Part shown: positions 1 to 10,609 of the stretch, piece by piece
Position numbering within the stretch: position 1 is the stretch's first letter
How the letters are laid out: each line of letters starts with the position of its first letter
From: Alligator mississippiensis
Lineage: Eukaryota > Chordata > Crocodylia > Alligatoridae
DNA: 64,000 nucleotides
Assembly (NCBI RefSeq): GCF_030867095.1
Contig: NC_081824.1
Coordinates: 345,458,203-345,522,202 of the forward strand
Reading direction: 5' to 3'
Notes under the pieces: model-generated
What the model was told of the DNA's origin: nothing
The model's database searches: none
Seen by the model: the letters and a program-made list of their open reading frames with translations, nothing else
Translations under genes and position numbers: made by a program

Positions 1-235
1 TTCCAGCGTTTTACTACCCTCCTAGTCAGAAAATTATTTCTAATATCTAACCTAAACTTCTCTTGCTGTAACTTGAGACCATTGCTCCTTGTTATGTTAT
101 TTACCACCACTGAGAACAGTCCAGCTCCATCTTCTTTCAACCCCCCTTTCAGGTTGTTGAGGGCTGCCATCAAATCCCCTGCCAGTCTTCTCTTCTCCAG
201 TTTAAATAAACCCAATCCCCTCAGTCTTTCCATAT
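1..235 (-). mobile_element. CR1 LINE 3' fragment, cut by the window edge
   Basis: This is the antisense of a typical CR1 3' region, with blocks such as CTTGAGACCATTGCTCC, GAGAACAGTCCAGCTCCATC and CCTCAGTCTTTCCATATAAG. It runs off the left edge. It is old by its substitutions. Confidence 0.85.
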
Positions 236-1018
236 AAGTGATGTGCAGCCCAGGATATACCAACATTGCAGCAGGGTATACCAACATTGTTTTTGGTCTC
301 TGGAAGCTTAAAGCCGTCACTGGAGATGGTGCCCTGTGACATCCTGCACTGGCTGGGGTTTTTTTTAATTTTTTTAATCCATATACCCTGAGAGAAGGAA
401 CAGAGTAAGCACCTGTAGAATCAAGCGTTAGCAGGGTGAGATGTTTTAACATTGATTAAAATCAAATAGTTAAATTACAAATATATATGAAGCTTTTAGA
501 ACTACTCCTAGAGTAAGTGCTGCAGCAAAATACTAGTATGGCCTTTTGGTGCACCTTCATATAACCTCAGAAGTGTAACACCAACTGGCATGGTTCACTT
601 GCTTTTAGTTTTCAGTCTGAACACAGTTCTTCTCAAGATGTTATCTCCTTTCATTTTCAGAAATGTTATTTCCATGATCATAATGGTTATCATCAAAGCC
701 CTAGTGACAACTTTGATAGATTCAAATGGAAAGAAGATTTTTCCAAACTTTGCTGAACTAAAATACTTCAGTTTTATTTTAAGCAGAACACAGTATTTTA
801 AAATATTAAATACAAGGAATCAACTCTGTCTGATTTCCTAGATTAAAAAAAATAAATTGGTAAAGATTTTTCAAAGCAAGGCACTGTTGTATTTAATTTG
901 CAATGCACCCGCTTTGAAAATTGCAGCCTATATTGCAACTGTGTAAGAAGTAGGCACTTTTGCAGCTGTTAATAAATTCTAGAAACATGTTTTGCCATAG
1001 TTATGAATAGTTTTATGA
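236..1018. other. AT-rich intergenic stretch, nothing recognised
   Basis: I see no exon, repeat family or RNA gene. The open frame at 590-841 has no domain and an AT-driven hydrophobic composition. Confidence 0.5.
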
Positions 1019-1023
1019 CATGG

Positions 1024-1979
1024 TGTAACAGGGGGCCTGCTTGGGGCCAATCTCCGAGGCCCACCCACCTGTTCTTGGGCCAACCACCTGCATTCTCGTC
1101 CGCCACGCCTTGATGTTAATTGATTAATTAATAGATGTCAATTAAGCGGGAGGCTACCCATTTTGCTGCCCCAATGCCAGGGGGCACTCTGCAGCTCCTT
1201 TCCTCCCCTATACCACAGCCCAAGCCTTGCAGATGGCATCTTGATGTTCACATAATCACCGGCCCCCACACTGGGCCCCAGAATCCTCATAACAGGACCC
1301 CTCCATGATCCCTCCACTCAGGCAGCCTCTCCACCTTCAACCAGTTTACCTAGCCCCAAGAAACTATTTTCCCCTCTCAGGTGTGGTCCCCCCCCAGGAC
1401 CTCTGACTACCAGCCCTAGCCCATTTCCAGGCCAGTCGGGACCCCAGGCTCTTGGGCATCCCTTGCAGTGGGTCCCTGGCCCTTTTGGCCATCCTGGTCC
1501 TGGTCCCAGCATGGGCCAGTTGAGGGTACTCTCTCATTCAGGCCAGGTCTCTAGCCCCTTATTCTCTCCCAGGGTCTGCTCTCTGGGCCCTTCACACAAA
1601 CAGGGTTACCCACCTGGTGGTGGGGGCTAGGGGTTAAGGCACCCCAACCTGCCTTTCACTGGGGTGGTAACTGGCCTGGCATTTCCTGGGGCTCCCATGC
1701 CACTGAGATCCCCACCAGGCCACCCACTCCCGGCAGGGTGCAGTTTTAGGTCATGCCCAGGACCAGGAGCCTCCTATTCATCCCCTACAGCTCCTCCCTT
1801 ACCTCCAGATGATCTCAGCAGCCCTCCAGCTAGACAATGTTGCTGCCTCACCTCCAGCAGCCAAACTGCCCTGTTTATATAGACAGCCCTTGACTTCAAA
1901 ATGGCTGCCCTCATCAGGCACCTGGTGGCTGCCAGCTCCAGGCCCTTAAAGTGGCAGGCACACACAGTGCCCTGCCACA
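1024..1979 (-). mobile_element. Solo LTR with perfect 5-bp TSD (CATGG)
   Basis: A 956-bp block starts TGTAACAG and ends TGCCACA. It is flanked by CATGG at 1019-1023 and 1980-1984. TG...CA ends plus a 5-bp TSD are the LTR signature. A good TATA box (TATATAAA) lies on the minus strand at about 1874-1881, so the probable transcription direction is minus. The region is C-rich, unlike its AT-rich flanks. No internal pol region is attached, so it is a solo LTR. Whether the parent is an endogenous retrovirus or a Ty3-type element is undecided. Confidence 0.8.
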
Positions 1980-1984
1980 CATGG

Positions 1985-2359
1985 CAAGGTCATTTGTCCA
2001 ATGACTATTAAATGTATAACCTTGGCAATGTATCTGTACTCTGCATAGCCACCTCTCTGTGATGCTTATTAGCATACCCTTATTGGTAGGCATGGATGAG
2101 GCAGTAGGAACTCTTTTGTGCTTATTTTGACTGTGTAAACATGCTTTAACTGCATTTTAACAGTTTTAATACAGAGGACCAGCTGTATAGTGTTTGTTTG
2201 CACTGGCTCTCCCCTACTGATGACGTAGGAGAAAATTGGGTAAAGGTTGCTGAGGGACCTCCATGACACAGGTGGAGGTCTAAGGTGGTAGGACCCTCAG
2301 CTCAGGAATTATAAAGGAGGCTTAAGAGACGTTCTAGGTAGGAGGTATCCCAAGGGGAT
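1985..2359. other. Unassigned stretch
   Basis: Nothing recognised. A minor TATA-like string (AATTATAAAGGAGG) lies near 2308-2322, just before the U2-like segment. Confidence 0.4.
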
Positions 2360-2580
2360 GGTACTGCTTCTAAGCCTTTTGGCTAAGATTTAGCTAAGAC
2401 TGTCAGAAGAATAAACTTAGAAAGAGAGCTGACTAGAGGATCTTTTCTTTCCTCTGGTGCAGTGTGGGTTCTTGTCAGTCCTGATGGTCTAGGGAAGGCA
2501 ATGCCGCCATTACATCCGAAAAAGCACCGGTTGCACAAGCAACTGCATTGCTCAGGTGAGTAGCCGAAGGTTCTTACAGT
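2360..2580 (+). mobile_element. SINE-like segment with a U2 snRNA-like head
   Basis: Positions 2366-2389 match the 5' end of vertebrate U2 snRNA (GCTTCT..GCCTTTTGGCTAAGAT), with two mismatches (CG to AA). The similarity then fades within about 10 bases, so this is not a U2 gene. SINEs with U1/U2-derived heads (SINEU) are known from crocodilians. Assignment of this copy, and where it ends, is inference. Confidence 0.45.
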
Positions 2581-2789
2581 TTGCTAGGCCAGAAAGCATG
2601 AAAACCACAACTCAGGCCAGTAGCCGAAGGTCAGGGGCCTCACCCCCAGGTTGGAGTAGGCGAACGCCTGTGCTCGGAGACAGAATGTGGACAAAACACC
2701 CCCAGGTCCCAATGACACCCTGATCCACTCACAAGAATGCTCGAGGCATGCCAGGAGACCACCAGCTAGGGTGGACGGCTGACTACAGG

Positions 2790-3676
2790 TTGTGGAGGAC
2801 CCTCCCAGGAGGGTGGACCAGCGACCCAAGTCAGCAATGAACCCAGACCCCCCTTCCTCCCCAAGATGTCAGGATCCCAATAGGCGGTGGTGGACCCCTG
2901 ACCATCGGCAGACCCCTGGAGGCAGTGAGACTCTCAGAGTCTCTCAGAGTTCCGGACTCTGGAACCCCAGATGATGAGAGCTGCCTCCAGGTGGAGGACC
3001 CCAGAGCCCTCGGACGATGATGGCAGACCCTCTGGACCCCCCACGGCCCCTCAGTGATGATGGTGGACCCCAAGCAGCGATGCCCCTCTGGACCCCAGTG
3101 GTCCTGGAGGAAGAACCTCCCAAGGACCTCCCCATCCTGGTGGAGGAGCCCTGGACCCCCACAACACCGGACCCCCGATGGATGACTCAGACGAGTGTGC
3201 AGACATGGCAGCGCTCACATTTCTCTCCTTCCCCCTTTCTGTGATGCTGCTCTGCCCAAGCTGCCATGCGCCGAGGCAATACAGGTTGCACAATGACTTG
3301 CATAAACACCTATGGTGCTTCCAACAGCTGCACCTAGCCTTCTACTGTGTCCTCTGTGGCACCAAGTTTGAGGCCCTGAAGCTCTTGAAGAACCACCAGA
3401 AGGGATGCGAGGGCCACGGAGCCAAGAGTAGACCCGGCACACTGGTTAGGTTCACCGTGCCAGCCCGCTGGAACCAGGACCTCCAGGCTGGCCACCCTGC
3501 CGGCAAACCCACTCGACCAGATCCATCGGGACCCCTCGGCAGAGAGACTTGCCCCAGCGATGCCACTGTGCAGGTCTCTGCACAGGGACCCCCAACTGGA
3601 CATGATGCCCCAACTAGACAGCCCCCACAGACCTCCAGAGCCACCTGGTACCCCCAAACTGCCAGGGATCCCAGAC
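2790..3676 (+). pseudogene. Retroelement ORF fragment with zinc fingers
   Basis: A Pro/Asp-rich, GC-rich region leads into an open frame at 3178-3711. That frame encodes two Cys/His clusters: C26-x2-C29 with H42/H44, and C57-x2-C60-x12-H73-x3-C77 (or H80). Such fingers occur at the N terminus of site-specific LINEs and in gag-like ORF1 proteins; I cannot assign the family. The last residues of the frame (GSLGEFDIFY) come from the PLE inserted at about 3677, so the host ORF is truncated there. Confidence 0.4.
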
Positions 3677-3748
3677 AAGGTTCCTTGGGTGAATTTGATA
3701 TCTTTTATTAGACCAACCCAAATGGTTGGAGAATAGTTATTAAACAAG

Positions 3749-3775
3749 CTTTTGGGTTCAAAAACCCTTTGTCAG
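3749..3775 (-). ncRNA. Decayed hammerhead ribozyme of the PLE
   Basis: On the minus strand the order is CTGACAA, a stem-loop (GGGTTTTTGAACCC), then AAAAGC. A live core would read CTGANGA...GAAA. The G8 and G12 equivalents are both A, which fits CpG decay, so self-cleavage should be lost. Confidence 0.6.
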
Positions 3776-3855
3776 GCTAAGGAAGCTGCAGCAGTTGGTG
3801 TGTGCTCTTCCTGGATGGAATGAAAAGTAAAGAAGCCAGGGGCTGGGCTGGGGTG

Positions 3856-4428
3856 TCAGTTGCCAGGCAGATTGTACTGTATCAAAAATCCAATGTCTAT
3901 GTTTAGTCCATGATCTCTAATATCCAGCAGGTTGATGAAATGGAGCTCGTAGGCTCGTCTCTGGGAAGTGTTGTGTAAGTTTCCCTTGAGGATCAGGACT
4001 GAGAGATTGGAGAGAGAGTGGCCCTTCTGTGAGAAATGTGCCCCCACCGGTAATTGAGTGTTTCTGTCTTTGATGGATTTCCAGTGTGCGTTCATTCTGG
4101 TGTGCTGTTGTTGTCTGGTCTCTCCTATCTTCCATCAGGGCATTTGGTGCATTGGATGAGGTATACTACATTTCTGGAGGTGCAGCTGTAAGATCCTGGG
4201 ATGCTGATGGCTCTGTTGTGGGGTGTAGTAATAGTGGGGGGTGGTGGAGATGTGTGGGCAGGTTTTGCATTTCTTGTCATGGCATGGTCTGGATCCTTTT
4301 AGTGTGTTCTGGGGTTGAGGAAGTTTGCTTCTGGTGATGAGGTCGGCGAGGTTCGGTGCTTGTCTGAAGGCTAAGATGGGTGGCTCTGGGAAGATCTTTT
4401 TAAGACAAAAGATATCAAATTCACCCAA
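3856..4428 (-). pseudogene. PLE reverse transcriptase end and GIY-YIG endonuclease relic
   Basis: The minus-strand frame 4135-4428 has NLADLITRSKLP and CHDKKCKTCPHI, the Cys-rich linker typical of Penelope proteins. Across a frame break the neighbouring frame 3856-4095 gives the end of the GIY-YIG endonuclease (LPVGAHFSQKGHSLSNL, then LKGNL). The two frames are offset near 4090-4135, so the gene is dead. Known role: reverse transcription and target cleavage for PLE integration. Confidence 0.72.
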
Positions 4429-4616
4429 GGAATCTTGTCTGCCTATATCCTTAGACCAACACGGCTACAACCTAAACCCTGCAACATGGAAGGCATCCCA
4501 GAGCCACCTAGAAAAACTGAACTGCAGGGAGGGGCTTGGGGGGAACTGCACCTCAAGCTGCTGACAGGCAAAACTCATGACATGGGTGACACTGTGTGTA
4601 TTAAGGCGCAGCAGGG

Positions 4617-4994
4617 TGAAAGTCTGCCAGCTGTCAAGGAAATAGGTGCAGGGCTTCTGGGTTCTGGGGCCCTGCACCTCTAGCAGCTGGCAGGCAAAAC
4701 TTGTGACATGGGTGCTTGTGCAACTCTCTGTCTTGGGACAGTTGATTGTCTGTATTATTTCTTCACCTTAGCCTGTGGTTTTGTAGGTGTTAACAAGTTA
4801 ATGAGCAATGATTAACACCTACAAAACCACAAACTAAGGAAAGCAAATAATTAATACAGACAGTCAACTGCCCCAAGATAGACACCATTGCACAAGCACC
4901 CATGTCATGAGTTTTGCCTGTCAGAAGCTAGAGGTGTAGAGCCTCAGAACCCAGAAGCCCTGCACCTATCTCCTTGACAGCTGGCAGGCTTTGT
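4617..4994. repeat. Long inverted repeat (foldback), arms about 170 bp
   Basis: The arm 4625-4793 pairs with 4812-4986 around a loop of about 18 bp (AAGTTAATGAGCAATGA region). Matching blocks include TAGGTGCAGGGCTTCTGGGTTCTG, GACATGGGTGCTTGTGCAA and GTTTTGTAGGTGTTAA. A third, direct copy of the arm block GGCAAAACTCATGACATGGGTG lies at about 4566-4588. No coding capacity. It looks like a foldback MITE or a palindromic rearrangement. Confidence 0.8.
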
Positions 4995-5419
4995 GGGCCG
5001 CAGCAGGGGCTACCATCCCTGCTTGGTTAGAAAATGTGTTGAAACACATCCATTTCTTTGAATTTCCATCAAAACATAGGCAGGTTTATAACGGAAACTT
5101 TCCTGGGTTCTTGCCTTACCTACCTCACCTACCTGGCAAGATATTTCCAGAACTTCTGAGGCCCTGCTATACAGATAGCCCTGTCTAAACCCAAGGTTTC
5201 TAAGCTCTTGGCCACAGATGATGAGAGTTCTAGGAGCAGTAAATTAAGCTAGGGCCTGTAGAGCTTCTAAGTTCCCTGCTTCCCTGAGAGTTGGGCTCTT
5301 GGCTCATTTTGTGTTACATAATCTCATCCTATTTTTTTTCTATTACAATTAGCATGTGCTAACTGTAAGAAATGTTAGACTGTGTTTAAAGTTAGTACAT
5401 TCTGTAAATAGTTGCATGT
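4995..5419. other. Unassigned stretch
   Basis: Nothing recognised beyond AT-rich single-copy-looking sequence. Confidence 0.4.
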
Positions 5420-6702
5420 TAAGGGTTAATATCCGCCTGCAGTTGTCTGGCAGGTCCTCACCCATCTGCTCTTAACAGGTTTTCTCCAGCTTAGCCAGAA
5501 ATACCGAGACTGGAATTCATGAAAGACCTTCTCCATGCCCAAATGCTCCCCAATATCGGAATCATGTACAGCTTGCAGATTTTTTGGTATTTTCTTCTCT
5601 GATACCACTATGTGAAAAAACTGGGGCTTTGAGCAGATTCTGGAAGTTTTTACACCAGTACTCCTTGCCTAATGCTTTTCTCAGACCATACTACCTGGTA
5701 CCTCTTCAGGCATGGGTGATGTTGCCCTTCTTCAGAGAACTCCTCGCTATCAATTTTCTTCCACCGTATTAGTTTTCAATGTCAGCATCTTCCCGTTGTC
5801 TTGTACAGCAATCTGCCAACCTTCTGGCTTCTGTATTCAGGATTGGTTCACCCTGACTCTCTCTACTGCTGACAGTGTTTGTATCCCTTACAACTTTTGC
5901 TATGCGAGGCCTATGTGACAAAGCATCAGTATTCTGGTGCTGTCTTCCAGGGTGATGCACTACTTGGTAGTCAAGCTCAGCCAGCTGCTCCAGCCATCTA
6001 GGCACTTGTCCTTCGGGTTGTTGGAAATTGTGTAGCCACCAGAGAGAAGTGTGGTCTGCTTTTACTGTGAAGTGTATCCCAGGAGGAAGTATCAAAAACA
6101 TTTGGTAAAGGTCACCACAGCAAGCAGTTCCTTTCTTGTAGTTGCATATTGGCACTCAGCTTTGTTTAAGGCTTGACTTGCATAAGTTAGTACCTTTTCC
6201 TGGCTGCCTTCAACTTGTGACAAAACAGCTCTGATGCCAATGTCACTTGCACCAGTGTCCAACAGAAGGGTTACTTAGAGTCAGGATGACATCCATCACC
6301 ACTTTAGCTCTTAAAGGTATCTTGACATTCCCTGGTCCAGATGAACTTCACCTTATTGGAGAGCTTATGTAGGGGCTTTGGTAGCAAAATCTGCCACAAA
6401 TCTTCTAGAATAGGAGGCTAAACCCAGAAAGCTGTGCTGTTCTGTTACATTCTGAGGTACTGGCCAGGTCTTAATAGCCTCCACCTTCTCTGGATCTGTG
6501 CTATGTAGAGATCACGTGTCCCAAAAACTTCACTTCCCTGAAGAAAAACTGGCATTTGGCTGCTTTAATTTTTAAGTTGGCTTCCTTCAGTATCTTAAAC
6601 ACTCTTTTCAATTTCTGCAAGTGCTCCTGAAAGGTTTGGCTTATCACAATATCATCCAGGTACATCAGGCAAGATGTCCCTTGCATATCTGCTAACACTA
6701 TA
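5420..6702 (-). mobile_element. Ty3/gypsy pol fossil (RT, RNase H, integrase N-end)
   Basis: Read on the minus strand: 6501-6698 has the RT catalytic YLDDI and FLGHVIS; about 6160-6500 has RT thumb remnants in broken frames; 5769-6155 has the RNase H end (TDH-like ADHTSLWWL, then HHPG and the DALS motif); 5426-5608 has the integrase zinc-binding start (HDSDIGEHLG...Y.W). The order RT-RNase H-integrase is that of Ty3/gypsy. Stops and frame breaks separate every domain. The RT start is cut off at about 6702 by another element. Confidence 0.85.
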
Positions 6703-7455
6703 TCATTATTACCATATTTCCAATTTCAAAAAAGAGGACACCTGTGGGGGGAGGAGAAGAGGGGTATATGATTGTGGGGGGGAGCAGTGATATGCCCCCT
6801 GCCCCCTCAACCCTACCGATGCCCCTTACTCCCGACCCAGTCTCCTTCCCCCCAGCCCTGCCAGTGCCACTCACTCCCAACCTGCAGCTCCTTTCCCACC
6901 CCCAGTTTTGCTGGTGTCCTTCACTCCCGACCTGCAGCTTCCTGCTCCCCATGGTGCTCCTTATTCCTAACTTGCAGTCCCCTGGCCCCCCAGCCCTGCT
7001 GGTGCCCCGCACTCCCAACCTGCAGTCCCCTGCTTCCTCCCAGTCCTGCCAGTGCCCCTCACTCCTGATCTCTAGCCCCTTGCACCAGGGCCCCTTGTTC
7101 CCTGGTGCCCCTCACTCCTAACCTGCAGTCCCCTCCCCCCACAACCCTGCCAGTGCCCTGCACTTCTGACCCACAGCCCCTGCTCCCCCCTCACCCCCCC
7201 AGCCCTGCTGCCCAAGCAGCTTGCTTGCACACATACACGCGCACCTTCCAGCAGTTGCCAGGGCCTGTGCACAGAGCACGTGATCTCCCGACAGCCAATC
7301 AGCTTCCCCACTGCCCTCCAGCCCCAAGCAAAAGCAGAGGCAAAGGAAAAACCTGGACATTTGCTTGCATTTTAAAAAACACACCTGGATGGAGGACAAG
7401 GGGCCAAAAAGAGGAAATGTTGGGGAAAACTCAGACTTATGGTAACCCTATCCCA
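6703..7455. mobile_element. MITE with internal minisatellite, inside the gypsy fossil
   Basis: The left end (ATTACCATATTTCCAATTTC, then AAAAGAGGACACC) and the right end (CTTATGGTAACCCT) are inverted matches of each other, as in short hAT-type elements. The interior is C-rich. The left boundary coincides with the break in the gypsy RT. Exact ends and TSD are not clear. Confidence 0.5.
6790..7205. repeat. C-rich minisatellite, unit about 45-60 bp
   Basis: Degenerate tandem units contain CAGCCCTGCCAGTGCCCCTC and ACTCCCAACCTGCAG, repeated about seven to eight times. The long open frames here (6744-7121 and 6772-7068) are products of the repeat, not genes. Confidence 0.75.
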
Positions 7456-7870
7456 GGCAAGACTTTAGTCCCTAGTGTTCAAACAGCAGTGTGGAGCTGC
7501 CCCCATTTCTGAGTCCAGCTCTTCAGTCCACTGACCAAGCCAGTGAGATCTCCAGCTCCACTGTGCACTCCTCTGTGTAGGGCTGGCCATGTATCTGGGT
7601 CCATGAAGGCAGTTTTCCTTAAGCGTGCCTGGGGATAACTGCTCTTCTGGTGTGGTTTAGTACCCATCAAGGTTTTGGGGCTTTAAGCCCATTTGATGGA
7701 AATGGGAGGCTCCTCCCTAGCTTGCTCCTGTGACCATATAGCTGAGGGCAAGCAAAACTTGGGGGCATCTGAACCCCAAGCCTCTGGGTTTGCGCCTGCA
7801 TGTAGGATGCCTACCAAAGACCTAGGAAACATCTGAAATCCCAGGTGGGGATGGAGGAAGTTTGTTGGTT
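7456..7870. other. Unassigned stretch
   Basis: Nothing recognised. Confidence 0.4.
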
Positions 7871-8245
7871 TCATAGTTTCATAATTGGTAGGGTCGGAAG
7901 GGACCTGAGCAGATCATCAAGTCCGACCCCCTGCCGTGGCAGGAAAGAGTACTGGGGTCAAACGACCCTGGCAAGGTGTTCATCCAGCCTCCTTTTAAAG
8001 ACCCCCAGGGTAGGAGCCAACACCACTTCTCTTGGAAGTTGGTTCCAGATCCAAGCCGCCCTGACAGTAAAGTAGTGCCTCCTGATATCTAGCCTGAATC
8101 TACCCTCTGCCAGCTTGTGACTGTTATTTCTTGTCACTCCTGGTAGTGCTCAGGGGACCAGGGACTCTCCCAATGCCTGCTGGTTCCCCCTGACTAGTTT
8201 GTAAACGGCCACTAGATCCCCCCCCTCAGCCTTCTCTTGCGGTTG
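7871..8245 (-). mobile_element. CR1 LINE 3' fragment
   Basis: Antisense CR1. The 3' tail of CTATGAAA-type repeats is at the left (TTTCATAGTTTCATAATTGG), followed by the family block GGAAGGGACCTGAGCAGATC and the RT C-terminal region. It is 5'-truncated. The same subfamily occurs at 22983 and 25597. Confidence 0.9.
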
Positions 8246-10407
8246 TAGGGCCACTTATGGTTCTGGACTGACTCATGGATTTGGACTTGATTTGGCTTGG
8301 AACACAACATATTTCCTTAAAAAACAAAAAACTCCCCAAAACCCCAAACAGTTTCCATGTACACACTGCTCCCTCTTCCCCTTTCTCCAGCCTGAAGCTT
8401 CCTTTTCCTTTTTCACTTGCCCCCTCAGTCCCTGGGGGGTTTCTGGGAGCTGTAGTCCAAATTAACAATCAACACAGCTCTGCAAACTGCCCCCTGGTTC
8501 CTCCTGCTGATACAAGCATTACTTTCATATTACAACTGCATCTAGGCTGCAGTTGCTTCCTTGCTGCCTTCCCTCCTGCAGCTAACCCCTGTTCAGTTGC
8601 TTGGGGCCCTTTCTGCTGCAGTCTCTCTCTCAAAGTAACAGGGGTCCCAGGTTCCCTGTTATACACCCTTATGCAAGCAAGAGATTGTGGAAAGAAGGGC
8701 TCTATCAAACCTTCCTGTATCTACTTGAGAATCCCTGACCTCTCCTAACAAATGATATATTTACTCTGGATTTTAGAAGTATTGTGATTCTATCAGCCTT
8801 AGAAGGTGGATCAAAAAGTTCCCCAAATAAATTGCTCAGTTGAAATCAATGCAACCAGTCCTGCAACAGGGATCACTGTGGTATATCTACATTAGAAAAT
8901 CAGTAAATCAGTGCCTAGATTACTGCAGCAGTTACTGATGATGTAGAGGCTAAACCCAAGCCAAACTGCTAGCACAGTTTAAAAACATTGATGCAGTGAA
9001 AGTTTGGATGATGCAGAGGTACAAAATAAAAATCTCTTGAGCTCTGTCTATACCAGCACTTTCCCTTGCTGCTATCAAGTCAATGACCATTGCTGGCAGT
9101 TGCTGTAACATCACAGTGCATGTTATCTAAAGCCTATCAGTGCTCGGACTGCCTATTCTTTTTCAGTTAGCAGCTTACTCAAGAAAATTGCACTGTTGCA
9201 ACCACAAAGAACATCCCGTTCTGAGTAGTGGTGCTTGAAAAGATGAGAACAATGACTGTTTTCAGTAGATTCGGTAGCTTATTACTTTGAGTTTTGTGTT
9301 TTGTGTTTTGCTTTTTTTGTAGTTGACCTAGTAGCTTCCTTATGGAATACAGGTATCAGATTCACTGAGACCCAGAAGAAAAATGTTCCTTTAGGTTTGC
9401 CTGCATGACCAGTAATTTTCCTAATCTTTCTTTTTGCCCTGGAAACACCTGGGGGGTGGAGGGAGGATGAGGAGGGGGGCTATGTATGTCTTTGAAAAAG
9501 GATGAAGGATAACAACAGGTTCTTGAACAGTGAGGCAGCAAAGATGGATTTAGTAGGGAGCGGGGGGTGAGGGGAAGGGGGGAATAACCTTGCTATTCAT
9601 GTTATTGTCTAGCTATCCTGTTTTCTTTTCATTTTCTTGAGAGCGCTGAAGCTTCTTCAATGGCAGGGAACAGACTGTCATGACAATATCCTGTGAATAT
9701 GTACATTGGTGAGGATGGAACTTGTGTGGGTTCCTGTGCTTGTGGAATAGCCGTTGACTCTTTCATTTCCCCTATGTCTTTTAGATAAAGCTTTCTAGTA
9801 TTTTTTTCATGTTTCTGCACAGTCTCTGTAAAGAGTCATTTTGGCTTATTTTAGCAATTATTTTACACAGATGCTTATGGAGTTGGAGCATATGTAGTGG
9901 AGAAATTAGCTACAGGCCATTAAAAGCTGCTCTTGTGGTTATATGGAATTAATTTGGGGACAGCTGGGGAGAGTTATATCCCACCGACTACAATCTTAGA
10001 AATGCATGTGTGGGCCAAGATGGAATTGTTTCAGGAAGCTTATCAGAGATGAGTTCAGCAGAGTGCTGTCTTGGCTATTGCTGGATCCACATGCAGACAG
10101 AGACGGGTTTGACAAATAGCAGAGGCAACAGTCTGAGCTGCTAAAGCTGTCATTGAGTGGCTATGTGGGTTGTACTCTAAGGACTAATTAGTCCTGTGCA
10201 GACTTCTACCTCAACTGTCGCTGTCTGTGCCAGTAGTACAGAGTGATCGGATAGACAGCAGGGAGTTTAGCCTTGTTCAGAAGCAGTGCAATGCAGTAGC
10301 TGATAAGAAAAATGGGAACATTACTAAGGATTTGTAGTAGGGATTGCAATGTCAAACGTAAGTATCAGAGGTAGGCTGTGTGGCATTTGGTAGCATTACG
10401 TGACTGC
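8246..10407. other. Intergenic stretch, nothing recognised
   Basis: No exon, RNA gene or recognised repeat. There are G-rich runs near 9450-9580 and a short TTTTGTG repeat near 9293-9320. The open frame 8275-8748 shows no domain. Confidence 0.45.
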
Positions 10408-10420
10408 TGTGAGTCTGAAG

Positions 10421-10596
10421 TGGTGTAGGTTGTTGCCGTGTTGGTCTATTCCAGGAAGAGCACACACCAACTGCAGAGACTTCTCCAGCCTGATGAAGAG
10501 TTTTTAAACCCAAAAGCTTGCTAAAATGTTTTTCCCCCAACTATTTAAGTTTGTCTAATAAAAGATCTCAGACTCACCCAAAGAACCTTGTCTTCC
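10421..10596 (+). mobile_element. Solo PLE terminus with perfect 13-bp TSD
   Basis: A 176-bp unit starts TGGTGTAGGTTGTTGCCGTG and ends CACCCAAAGAACCTTGTC..C. It is flanked by TGTGAGTCTGAAG at 10408-10420 and 10597-10609. It contains the hammerhead region and GTCTAATAAAAGATCTCAG. There is no coding sequence, so it moved as, or was reduced to, a bare terminal unit. Confidence 0.82.
10490..10520 (+). ncRNA. Hammerhead ribozyme relic, nearly complete core
   Basis: CTGATGA (10490-10496) is intact. A possible stem II (GAGTTTTTAAACCC) follows, then AAAAGC where GAAAGC is needed. Only the G12 equivalent is lost in the core, plus a weakened stem. It is the best preserved of the four copies. Confidence 0.6.
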
Positions 10597-10609
10597 TGTG
10601 AGTCTGAAG

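Larger units (their letters stand above)
3677..4497 (-). mobile_element. Penelope-like element, 5'-truncated, with inverted ends
   Basis: The 3' terminus (3677-3830) carries the PLE-type tail GGTCTAATAAAAGATATC plus a hammerhead-like fold. The other end (about 4397-4440) repeats the tail in inverted orientation (GATATCAAATTCACCCAAGG), as PLEs often do. Between them are remnants of the C-terminal coding region. The flanks look duplicated: CCAGAGCCACCTGG near 3636 and CCAGAGCCACCTAG near 4498, followed by further similarity, giving an imperfect TSD of about 35-40 bp. Confidence 0.75.

Noticed and set aside
2366-2389. A functional U2 snRNA gene
   Set aside because: Only the first 24 or so bases match; later U2 regions are absent.
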